Below, one piece after another: positions 1 through 10,496 of a stretch of 64,000 nt of DNA; positions within the stretch are counted from its first letter, which is position 1; every line of letters begins with the position of its first letter. Under the pieces are notes generated by a model that worked only from the letters and a program-made list of their open reading frames with translations, was not told where the DNA came from and made no database searches. Position numbers and translations under genes: made by a program. The DNA is from Thuidium tamariscinum (Eukaryota; Streptophyta; Bryopsida; Hypnales; Thuidiaceae): the NCBI GenBank assembly GCA_947034885.2, contig OX344753.2, positions 23,204,347 to 23,268,346 on the forward strand, read 5' to 3'.

Positions 1-979
1 AACATGACTGATTTCGGAAATGTATGTGCACTGTAGATGGCGCTTTTAGGAACGTGGCACTTTTGGGTGTACCTACCTTACAACCAAAAAGAATATAAAC
101 CCCAAACCTCTATCAACCCCTAGTGAAATGAGTTTTACCTTGATGGAGCCACGTTTTACCCCTCTGGAGCCACTTCGTGGGACCGATTTAACGTCTTGCA
201 GTGAGGGCAGTTATTCATTTCACTGCCACTCTTGGTTAGACATTTGAACGGTGGCAAGTATGCAGCCCTTAGAGAAGCTGGAAGTCTGGAAGGAGCAGAA
301 TCTCTTGCCTGGCGACCCGGCCGGAGAGCCTTGGTCGACGCCTTCACAGACAACTTGTGACTTGGGAGAATGATAAAAACTTACTGACAACTATGATAAC
401 CACATTGGCTTTACAAGCCAACTACATGCAGACCGCATAAGTTACTTAGGAATTAAAACCTGCATAACAATAGTGACTGTTCAGAAGCAATCGAAGTCAG
501 TCATGCACATTCGGACTGCACAGATCGACTTGTGGATTTTGGAGCCTACATGCACACGTAGTCATGGACATGTAGTCATGCACATTCGAACTGCACATTT
601 GAACTGCACATTCGAACTGCACAGACTTGTGGATAATAACGTACCCATATTAAAGTCTCAAGAGATCAAATCAGAATGTGAGCCACAACTGTATTTGGCG
701 GCTCAGATCTACAACGGACAGAACTTACATATCAACTTTTCACGACTAGGGCTATCCAATTAATGCGTCTCAAATCATTGAGAGATTAAACGATCAGGTT
801 CGATCAGTCACTATCAGTCTAACTATAAATAATTAAGCAAGGAAGAATTTCAACGTAAGATTCCAGGAGACTTACAGCGCATGGATCGATGATAAGGTAT
901 CAGGCGGTTTGAGGTTTCTTCGATCAGTGCCTCCTTGAACTGAATTGAATACCTCAACTAGGGAAAAACAAAACTGTTA
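1..979. other. gene-free left edge with a repeat fragment
   Basis: No convincing gene. Bases about 80-210 resemble one end of the TTAA-flanked MITE family seen complete at 9223-9470 and 55129-55379 (shared text: ataaaccccaaacc, then atgagttttacc). Bases 500-640 hold short degenerate repeats around the motif CATGCACATTCGAACTGCAC, which create a 96-codon open frame that does not look coding. Confidence 0.5.
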
Positions 980-1069
980 CTCCCTCTGACCCACTAAAAG
1001 CTTCCCAAATTCTTCTTACAAAGACTGTAAATCAGTCTAATTAGGAAGCTTTTAGTGGGACAGAGGGAG
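980..1069. mobile_element. Stowaway-like MITE, 90 bp
   Basis: The ends are CTCCCTCTGACCC and its near inverse GGGACAGAGGGAG, and the arms continue as a long inverted repeat (CACTAAAAGCTTCC / GGAAGCTTTTAGTG). TA lies directly outside both ends (978-979 and 1070-1071), the target duplication of Tc1/mariner-type elements. The CTCCCTC start is the known Stowaway terminus. Too short to encode anything. Confidence 0.88.
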
Positions 1070-1071
1070 TA

Positions 1072-2676
1072 CCATTTATGTACACTACAATGATAAATAT
1101 TCCCAATCCTATCAACCACATGTGCAAAGTCTCCCGATATGACGCAGACGTGAAAAACTTAGTGCACAGAGAAGTTTGAGAGCAACATTAATTTCACTGC
1201 GTTTACAGTGAAATTACAGAGAAACATTGTTGACTGATCGATCACTGGGAGAAAATTAAACTTGTCACTTTAATCTCACCGACGACAAGTGGTGGTGGTG
1301 GTGGTGGAAGTTTGGATTGTGCTCACTCCCGGTGCTCACTATTGTAAATTTCGTTCGATTGGCCGGTGTGATCGATCCCGGCGCCAAAAATTGCAACAAC
1401 ATGTACAGTATCTACACAAGCTTTAAACACTATCTGGGGCTTGCATAGATTGTCATTTTGGCCGCGCGTCATAAAAGATGCCGGCCGAAGTAGTGCAAAT
1501 CCTGCGAATTTAACAAAATTGATCGACATTCATTGCTTTGGTTCCCATCTTTCTAATTTCGGCACTTGTGCTGAAGAGGGACGCCAATTGATTCCACTAG
1601 TGACTGAAGGAGATGAATTCATGTTTCGCTCCAGGCAAATAAGATCGAATTTTTCTCCATAAACACAAGGAGATGAGTATCTGTACGTGGTTCCGGGATT
1701 GGCATGCAATTAGAAGTTCAGTTGTTCCTAAAGGCAAGACGTGGAGAGTTTAATTAAGCGAGGTTGGAAAATCATGGTGTACTGTGCTTCGTAGAATTGC
1801 AGCAATTGATGTGCAGCAAATGAAAACATGCTTGGGATCCTGCATGCCGTGCTTTAGCATCCACCTGGAAGAAATTAAGCCGTTGTTCGAAGCAAATGTC
1901 AACTTCATTAAATTGGAAGAACTCGACAAATTTGGCACTTCATAGTTCATATTGTTCGTCCTGAAACGTAAATGTAATTGTATGCGTGTAGGAACTCTGT
2001 TAAAATCTGGAGTTTTGTTCTCATGTTTTTTGGCACCCCGAATTTTCTCCAATTGAACGACATTAATGATTACAGCTTCATCTACGAGGAAAGGCGGAGT
2101 CACGGTTGGAGAAACTGCCATGAACACCCATGATTTCCTCTTCCATTTCATGTATGCAAAATGTTGGGTTACCTTAACTTAGTTAGGTGGGGTGTTAAGT
2201 TGTTATCCACAAGAAGAGCCAATTGAAAAGTGGAATGTTTACTAGAGACACCGATTAGACTTCTCAAGGAAAGGACATTGGAGAAAATTTTATGCTATAG
2301 GAGGGCTGTTTTCTTGCATGAGAATGTGTGGTAGTGGAAAATATTAATTTAAAGTGACTTACACAAATCTTGCTCTTATAAGTTAATTAAAGAAATATTT
2401 ATCAATATTATTCTTTAAACATTTTTTTATTTTGGTACTCTATTTGCATGTCTATTGAAATTCGAAATGGACCTTCATAGGGGCATTAAAAGATTTTTGA
2501 ACGCTCAAAGAGGCCCTTAGGAATTGATATGCAAAGCTATTTATTCAAGGTTAGAGATCATAGCCGAAGTACATAATATGTGCCACTACCTTGTATGAAT
2601 TTCATCAAGTACGTACCTATGAATTCGTCAAAATAAAGAATTCACTTATAGTACCAAGGACTTGAATAACAAAAAG
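1072..2676. other. no clear gene; one possible exon remnant
   Basis: A (GTG)n microsatellite lies at 1289-1307. A 63-codon stretch on the plus strand (1754-1945, no ATG, ending at TAG) has protein-like composition with an IHLEEIKPLFEANVNFIKLEE segment. I do not recognise it; it could be an exon or pseudogene remnant. The opposite-strand 133-codon frame over the same bases looks like its shadow. Confidence 0.3.
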
Positions 2677-2846
2677 TACCTAATGTCTTATTGTCCAATA
2701 AGATGCATTTCATTGTGCACACATCATGAGCATAAAGTACCCATGATCTTTTAAAAATAAATACCTAATGTCTTATTGTTCAATAAGATGCATTTCATTG
2801 TGCAAACATCATGAGCATAAAGTACCCATGATCTTTTAAAAATAAA
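2677..2846. repeat. 85-bp tandem duplication
   Basis: Two nearly identical copies (2677-2761 and 2762-2846) begin with TACCTAATGTCTTATTG and contain AAGATGCATTTCATTGTGC. A diverged third partial copy starts near 2962. Non-coding. Confidence 0.85.
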
Positions 2847-3075
2847 AAGATTCATTTATAGTACTAAAGACTCAAGAGCCATTAATATTTAGTTGCGCTA
2901 AAGTTGTCCTTTTCCATATAAAATAATCCCTCAATGTACTTAAGATTTAAATGACAAGAAGTACCTAGTGACCTATTGACCAATAAAATGCATGTACTTT
3001 TGTAAACATCATCATGTCAAAAATGGGTGGAAATAGGAAAAAAAATTGTACCTTCCTTGACAAGTACGCATTTAA

Positions 3076-4531
3076 GGGTCATTGCAAGAAACACCATTCA
3101 TTTTCCATAGCATTTTGGAAATGGACACTTTTTTCCTTTGGGAGGACTATTTAATTAAAAAACTCATTTTTTAAAAAATACAAAAAATATGTTCAATATA
3201 CACACCTTAAAGAAGAAGGTACCCTATGAAGGAAAAGCTTAGGAAAATTCTCTAAGTAGGAGAACTAGAAAAGTGGGAAATCTCATGAAAATGGGCATAT
3301 TTACATTTTGGGTGATTGCAAGAAACACTTGTCCTATTTTGTGTCACTACGTGTGCTGATCTGTTTTTTGGCCATAACTTTTGTGTTCTGTCTTTAATTG
3401 ATTCAAGATTTGTAGGGAAGGTACTCGTAACTATCATGATTCCTAATTTTTTCATAATTTTCAAAATAATTTATTATCCAAAAATAGACCCCAATTAGAT
3501 GTCACGTTTTGCAGTTTAGGGTTTTTTAGTACTATGGAGTACCTTTTTTTAATGATTTTAAGATGAAATTTGGATGAGATGGTCTTCTAATAGACTTATA
3601 GCTCTCTAGAGAAGGATTTTTAAAAATAGTTAATTTTATGTGGTGTAGAGGTCTATAAAGTGAGCTCCCTTCTGCTTGTATTTTGAAACATATAAAATAC
3701 TATTTTGGTGGGTTTTTTTGTGAATGACCATCTCCATAAAGTTGTTGCAAATGGACACTTTTTATTTTTTGAAAATATCTATTTTTATTATTTTTCCCTA
3801 ATTAAAACATGAAGGTATGTATTTTCTGGAGGTTTGGCACTTTTCAAGTTCTCCTACTTAGAGAATTTTTCTATCCATTTCCTTCGGTGAAAACCTTCAT
3901 CTTAGAGGTGTATACACTATTCATATATTTTTTTTAAATTTAAAATTAATTTTCTAATTTTAAAGTACTCCTAAAAAAATCAGCCAAATGCAACAAAATT
4001 GGCAGGTGTTTCTTGCAACCACCCTTTTAATTTGTAAAAAATAGGAAAAGTTTTTTTTTTCTAAATCTAACAACTGTACATTTGGGAATAGTTGATGGTA
4101 ATGACATTTCACCAAAAAAATAATCTCAACTCCATCATCAATGGTTAGAAATTGCATGCAATGGGAGTGCTATTTGAACGCATGTGGAGGACATAAAATA
4201 ATGTGTTTTTAGATTTTCTTTGGTAGGAATATGCTTTCCTACTATGCAAATGCACCATGAAAATTTCAGTTTTAAATCATTAAATTTGGGGACTCCTAAC
4301 ATAGTAAAAAATCCTAAACCTCAGTTTGTGACAAATTAATATAAATGAATTTTAAATATGAAATGTTTTTTTTTAATTTCTAAAAAATAAGAGATGTGAA
4401 AATCATCAAGTTAGAGAGTTCTAATAATTATTTAATGTTCTCAAATATTTTAAATCAAAAGTTAGAAAAGAAAATAATAACGTCACTCCAATTGTGACGG
4501 GAAATAGGACCAGTGTTTCTTGCAATCACCC
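3076..4531. mobile_element. outer MITE, split by a younger copy
   Basis: The left end GGGTCATTGCAAGAAACACC and the right end (inverse GGGTGATTGCAAGAAACACT) form terminal inverted repeats. TTAA flanks both sides (3072-3075 and 4532-4535), a 4-bp target duplication. A related element sits inside at 3310-4024, so this one inserted first. AT-rich, no coding potential. Confidence 0.75.
3310..4024 (+). mobile_element. inner MITE, 715 bp, nested
   Basis: Terminal repeats GGGTGATTGCAAGAAACACT and its inverse (GTGTTTCTTGCAACCACCC). TTTT flanks both ends (3306-3309, 4025-4028). Nearly the same sequence recurs in inverted orientation at 5187-5898, so this is a real repeat unit. Small open frames inside are translations of the repeat. 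Confidence 0.8.
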
Positions 4532-5186
4532 TTAAATCCAATTAAAGTCCTCAATTAATACCATTCTAGAGGCCTCTTTGAGGGTTCAAAAATCTTCTTA
4601 CGTAGTTGCAACATTTGTCCTTTTTTTAGTCTTCTTGACCTTCTAAAGACATGTAGATTTTGTTCGTAACTTTTGCATCATTTGTCTATTTTGGAGTGAA
4701 ATTTGGAATGAAAGTACATGCAATAATTTCATACATTGAATTATTATTTGAATTTCTCAAAATTATTTCATTATTCTAAACATGCCCCCAATTGGGTGTC
4801 TACCTTGGTAATTGAGGAGGGAAGTAGGTCCTATTTTTGACCCAATAATGCAAATTTGAAGCAACAAATCGAAGACCTTCGAGGTCTATTAACATCACAA
4901 GGACCAATGATGGTGAGTTTTTATGAAAATAGCAACATGTCGGTTGTGCATGTGGGGTTAAGGAGACCTTCTTTTATACAAAGTTTACAAAGAGGGAAGA
5001 GAATTTCTATAGGAATTCTTTGGTACAATGCTAATGTACTCTTCACTAGTAAAATGAATAAAAAAACAAATTTGAACTTTTTTGAATTATTAAAATTGAA
5101 TAAGTCCATTGATTCCTTTTTTTCTATTTTCTTGCTTCCAATGGCTTCAATTTTTTAGTACTTTGCAATATAGTCTATCAATATTA

Positions 5187-5898
5187 GGGTGAATGCAAGA
5201 AACACTTGTACTATTTGTTGCGTTTGGCTGATTTTTTCGGGAGCACTTTAAAATTAGAAAAATAGTTTTTTTAAAATTAAAAAAATATGACTAATGTAAA
5301 GACCTTTAAGATGAAGAAAATTCCGAAGGAAATTTGTTAAGAAAATCTCTAAGTAGGAGAACTTGAAAAGTGCCAAACCCCAAGAAAATACATACTTTGA
5401 TGTTTTAATTAGTAAAAAATAGAAAATAAAAATTTTAATAAAAATTGTCCGTTTGCAAAAACTTTATAGAGATGGTTATTAATCAAAAAAATCACCAAAA
5501 TCATTTTTTACATGTTTCCAAAAAAATATAGGAGGCTCATTTTGTGGATTTGTACACCATGTAAATATAAATTTTTTTGAAATCCCTGTAGGTGAAAGCT
5601 ACAAGTCTACTAGAAGACCATTAAATCCAAATTTGATCTCAAAATCATTAAAAAAGAGGTACTCAATAGTACTAAAAACCTCCAAAATGGCATTTGTGAC
5701 ATTCAATCACTAGTACTATTTAAATAGTAAATCATTTTTGAAAATTATAAAAAGACTACATAAGGTGTATGATAGTCACTAGTACCTTCCTTAGAAATTT
5801 TGAGTCAATTCAAGTTAAAATGCAAAAGTTATGGCCAAAAAACAGATCAGCACATGCCATATGACACAAAATAGTACAAGTGTTTCTGGCATTCACCC
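5187..5898 (-). mobile_element. inverted copy of the 715-bp MITE
   Basis: Inverted copy of 3310-4024, similar along its length (for example the segment with AGTTATGGCCAAAAAACAGA). It starts GGGTGAATGCAAGAAACACT and ends ...GGCATTCACCC. ATTA flanks both sides (5183-5186 and 5899-5902). With the two copies to the left, this defines a family with AT-rich 4-bp target duplications. Confidence 0.82.
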
Positions 5899-6308
5899 AT
5901 TATACAATACTAAATTAATGATTTAGATTTTTACGTGTCCTAAATTAATGGATTAGATTTGTAAGAGTGTTGCTTACATATGGTATTGGTAGCACCAAAT
6001 AGTATTGCCAATCTTATGGCCAAAAACTATGTTTTTGAGAAAATGTTTATAATTTTCTTACCAATTTTCTTAAAATGTGAATTTCATTGGTAGGTATTTT
6101 TATGTTATTTCATTCTTATTCATTCATATGCATTGGATCAAGATGTAAAATTTTAGATTATGTAGAATTAAGTTTTCTAATTTATTGTTTAGGTATTTGA
6201 TAAACAATTCATTTTGTTTTTTCATTTCACAAAATGAATGGATCATCTTATATTGACTAAGGTAGAGGTTCAAGAAAAATTTGGGCATTAAAACCACCCA
6301 CCTCTCCC

Positions 6309-6608
6309 ATTAGGAGAGATTTGAGGGCTCTAGGAGCCCGCGAATTCCCATAGCCTGAAATCGTGTAATCTGCCACGAGAACACAGTTCTGTAGGAATCC
6401 TACATGGTCGAGCGACTGCCACATCATTAACTTCTTCTTTTTTGGAAAAAAAAAATTAATCTGGACTTTTTTCCATATTTTAGGAACCCCCAATTTTTTA
6501 TTTTTTATTTTTTTAGAAATGTTGGCCCGACAACAGCCAGCCATTCCCTAGACTAGTTTCAGGAACAGTCCTGAAACAGCCCTTTGGAGCCCTCAAATCC
6601 CTCCTAAT
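6309..6608. mobile_element. 300-bp MITE, family with GACGTGGCAGTCGCTCGACC core
   Basis: Imperfect terminal repeats ATTAGGAGAGATTTGAGGGC and GAGCCCTCAAATCCCTCCTAAT flank a core with a conserved GGTCGAGCGACTGCCAC block. The same block (inverted) is in the MITE at 61984-62327. The target duplication is not clear. Confidence 0.65.
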
Positions 6609-9218
6609 GAAATGTACACTATTAGTACATCATACTTTTCACCTTTACAAAAATGTACAAACAATTTACATTTGGGGAGGTGGGCGGTTTTAGAGCCAAA
6701 TCCATTTTGACTTCAAATATTCATAACTACTTCCACAAAGCTCCAAAAAATTTGAAACAACTTGGATTAGATGCCAATTCCACTTTGCTTTCAAGGAAAA
6801 TTTATTGAAAATATTTCAAGAAGTTTCAAGTCCCCAAAATTCAGTTTCAGCTGTTAGATGGGCGCTATATGGACCTCCTACCTTAGTTGGTGGTTTTCTT
6901 CACTCTTTGGAATCCAATACCAAAATTTGGGAGGAACAAAAAGTTACCTTCACAGTACCTCATTTTGTTGGATGCACCACAAGAGAAAGGGGTATTTTAA
7001 GTATAGTCAGATTAGAGATAAGATTTTAAGTATTGACCTTTTTAGGAGATTTTAAATAAGAAATACATGTCTTCCTAGTAAAATTACCCCTTTCTCTTGT
7101 AGTGATGTTGACAAAGAAAGATGGCCCATTGGACAACATGTTTCACAAAGACCCTTTCTTAGGTTAAATATAGAAAAAAATCAAACCATGATGCACTCTA
7201 GAGATTTGACTTTACCTATAGAGCTTGTATAAATGCTTGAGATCTTGCTTGGAACTTTGCAATAAATCTTGTTGCAATTGAAGGTTCCCTTGATAAAAGA
7301 CTTCCAAATTTTTAGTCCATATTTCATTTGTTTTATCAACCTCTAAATTACATGCTATCACAAATTGTCCTAATTCTTGTTCCAATGCATTTGATTCCTA
7401 ATTCTCGACACCCATCTTCACTTCTATCTATATCCAAATTCATTCTAAAATTTTAGTTGCTAATGAAAAAGTATAAATTTTGATACAAAAGTGGTCAACT
7501 AGTCCTTAATGGGTTAATATTTAACAAAGATACCTAATTTTGGCAACACTTGGGCCCTATTCCAATTAAGCATGCCCTTCATTTACGCCACTCAAAAATA
7601 TTATATTCTAGAATTACTTTTCTCCATTGGTCTTCGTGTGAATTCCAAAAAAATATTTTATACACATATTACTAGTACTACAACGTGACCAAAATTTGTT
7701 AAAAATATCCAATTACTCAATTAGCTATGGCAATTTTTTTAAGTGTTCAAGACATTTTGTGAGCCACTATATTGTATAGAACTTAATCTTTGAAGGACAT
7801 TTAAAGTTTTACAAGGGCTATCCAAACTTGAATTTCAAAATCTTTTCTTGAATTGGAATCAATTGGTTTGTTCAAATTACCAATCCAAGTGATGATCTTA
7901 TACCTTCTTGAAGGTGACAATCAACCTCAAAGTCACTACAATTTTAAAAATTTTGATCAAACTTTCCAATACAAAAACTACTATAAGTTCAAATTGTGAT
8001 TCAAAACCCATGACTTACATTAGTAGATGCATCTTCCAACGACAAAAATAACGATAAATAGATGTAGTTGGGTATCTAGTTTAAAAAAAAATTGAACCCT
8101 AAAAGAGTAAAAGGGCTATGAATTTAAGATTAGACCACATTAATTCCTGCCTACACCACATTGATTTTTGCAACATGTCATGTGCACCGCATGATTCTCA
8201 AGTATGTTGATTGTTGACTAAGTCAATTTGAGGGTCTACAAATGAATCTAGAAGTTTAATTTTCTTTTAATGATCCTACAATCAATCAACGACCTCCACC
8301 ATTGGTGGTCTACATCATCTCTATGTCATGTCTAAGTTACATTGTGTGCATATTGCAAGAAAGGGAAGTAGCCTAATAGAGGGCTTAATTTTCTTCTAAT
8401 AACTTAATTTTATAAAAGTTTTACTTAAGATTCTCTAAATGTTGTTTCAAAGGTTAATTACTTGGGAACTTCAATAGTATATGTAGTTGTATTTTCTCCA
8501 AGAAGAAAATTTTCTTGAAGAATGAGAGGTTGATGAGAGAAGGAAGGAACCAATGGAGAGCCGTTTGTGGGTAAAAAGTGGAGAATGCATTACTTGCAAA
8601 GCTAATTGCAAGAAATAGGGGCCCAATCAAAAAGATAGAGAGATCTTGCTTGGGAGCCCCTAAGTGTGATTGAAGACAATGGAGAGGTGAAATTTACATA
8701 TGGACTGCGAGATAAAAAACTCGTTAAGAATTTTTTTCCAAAACGGTCTATTTCTTCACCTTCTTCTAACTTCTAAAAGAGCATTAGGGGAGATTTGAGC
8801 CTTTGAATGATTGCAACTTCCCTAATATTGAGAACATTGTGGGACCAATGAGAACTCTGCTACATCAACAATTTGATGTGGTTGAGTGATTGTCTCGTAT
8901 AGTAATATTAATTAATTATTAAAAAAATTAAATGATTTAACAAAAAATCATTTTTTGTCTTTTTAATACATTAAAATTTTGAAATTTAAAAATTTAGACC
9001 AAGTTTCAAATAACAACTTTCAAAAGTCTCATGTAATTATTTTCAATGTTGCATTTTTGGAAACAATTTCAAGTAACAACCTTCAAAAGTTTCTTAAAGT
9101 GCAAAAACTCCTCCTATAAAAAAACATCTACATTCTTATTTCTGGGAGTGAATTGGAGCTCTGCAATTCACAAATAGCCAAGGTGAGAAAGCATCTCATA
9201 TCATAATGAAGGCAAACA
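6609..9218. other. AT-rich stretch without genes
   Basis: I see no credible gene, RNA gene or intact transposon. Bases 8783-8910 look like a decayed partial MITE of the 6309-6608 type (ATTAGGGGAGATTTGAGCC, then CTACATCAACAATTTGATGTGG, similar to text near 61080). Confidence 0.5.
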
Positions 9219-9222
9219 TTAA

Positions 9223-9470
9223 ATCCTACATTCAAAGGTGGGCCTAGTAGGGTAAAACTTGTTTTATTAGGGGTTGACAAGGGTTTAGGGTTTATTTTTG
9301 TGTTGGATTTTTTGGTTTGTTTTGACCCACCCACTCAATGTTAGTTGAGGTCTTTGATTAGGAATATGAATTCAGAGTTCAAAGAAATTAAAAATAAAAT
9401 AAAACAAAAACTTTCAGTGTTTTCCCCTAGGATAAATCCAACGTGCGGGGCCTACCTTCAAATGCAGGAT
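9223..9470 (-). mobile_element. TTAA-flanked MITE, 248 bp
   Basis: Terminal inverted repeats ATCCTACATTCAAAGGTGGG and ATCCTGCATTTGAAGGTAGG, with TTAA directly outside each end (9219-9222, 9471-9474). Related copies lie at 31656-31882 and 55129-55379, each also bounded by TTAA. The target site recalls piggyBac-type elements, but no transposase is present, so the superfamily is inferred only. Confidence 0.75.
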
Positions 9471-9809
9471 TTAACACTGCCCATAATGAAGAAGGTGTGA
9501 CTAGCCTTCATAAATGATCCTTTTCAAATTGTCTAGCCCACTCTGGGCCCTGGCTGTCCAATTGCACTGGAGAAAAGTAAACACATTTGTTTAAAAATAA
9601 GTAAACAAATAAATAAACGCATAGAGAATGCCAACTCGTGTCAGCTAGAGGTGACTTCCGTGGAATATGTGCAGGTGTCTGGGATCATCATCTCAAGTTT
9701 TCCAGTTAAAGCCTCCACAAAATAGTGAAATTAAGATGCCTGTCATTAATATCTCATCATTTTTAACATTAAAAAAATATTTTCTATTCCTATGTACTTA
9801 TTTTGGAAT

Positions 9810-9846
9810 CAACGTCGCTAGTACGTGAGCGGTGAGCGGGGAGCAG
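9810..9846 (+). repeat. left terminal inverted repeat of the 15.84-kb MULE
   Basis: Reads ...GCTAGTACGTGAGCGGTGAG and continues with further GAGCGGGGAGCA steps to about 9868. It matches the inverse of 25615-25651 without gaps. The direct repeat ATTTTGGAAT abuts it at 9800-9809. Confidence 0.85.
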
Positions 9847-9897
9847 CAAGTTGTGAGCGGGGAGCATTGATTTGGGATGAAAAAAAATAAAGTTGCA

Positions 9898-10020
9898 TGA
9901 AAATGGATGAAAGTGGATGGAAAAAATGGATGAAAGTAGATGAAAGTAGATGAAAAATAGATGAAAGTAGATGGAAAAAATGGATGAAGTTGGATGCAAA
10001 AATAGAAGACAATGGACGAA
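9898..10020 (+). repeat. subterminal TGGATGAAA repeat cluster
   Basis: About ten degenerate copies of (A)AAGTRGATGAAA / AAATGGATGAAA just inside the left end. A comparable AAAAGTGGATGA array sits at the same relative place in the second element (26309-26425). Clustered subterminal motifs are usual for transposase binding sites, but the function here is inferred. Open frames on the minus strand here are repeat translations. Confidence 0.75.
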
Positions 10021-10496
10021 AATAACAGATGAAAAAGGTAAAAATCAAAATATATACCATTCAAAATTGTAACTTCACTACTACAGTGCCTATGACCGTG
10101 GAAGTAAATTGTCTTAAAACCAAAGAAGTTGAGAGTTGAATTGAATTGCTTTTTGTGTCATATAATAAATCTCAAATAGACCCATTACCGTGGACATTTT
10201 TAGAATTGATGATTGTGTATTTTGTTTCAAAAAGAAATGAGAGAATTTGAATTATAAACTAAAAAATTAAAATCAAAACACAATGGTTAGAAGAGAATGA
10301 AGGTACAAATACATGATATCAATGATGGAATATAATAAACCATAATGCAAAATATAGGTATAAGGAAAACAAAAAAAATTATACAGTAATCTCAATGCTG
10401 AAAGTGAAATGGAAGTAGTGGCCCTTTTAGTCTCACTACATATACATTGATGAGTACAGAAGGTACAAAAGTTGATACTGTTTTGCAATAAAAAAT

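Noticed and set aside
9790-10064. Three overlapping Phe/Ser/Tyr-rich minus-strand frames
   Set aside because: Translations of the subterminal TGGATGAAA repeats of the MULE.
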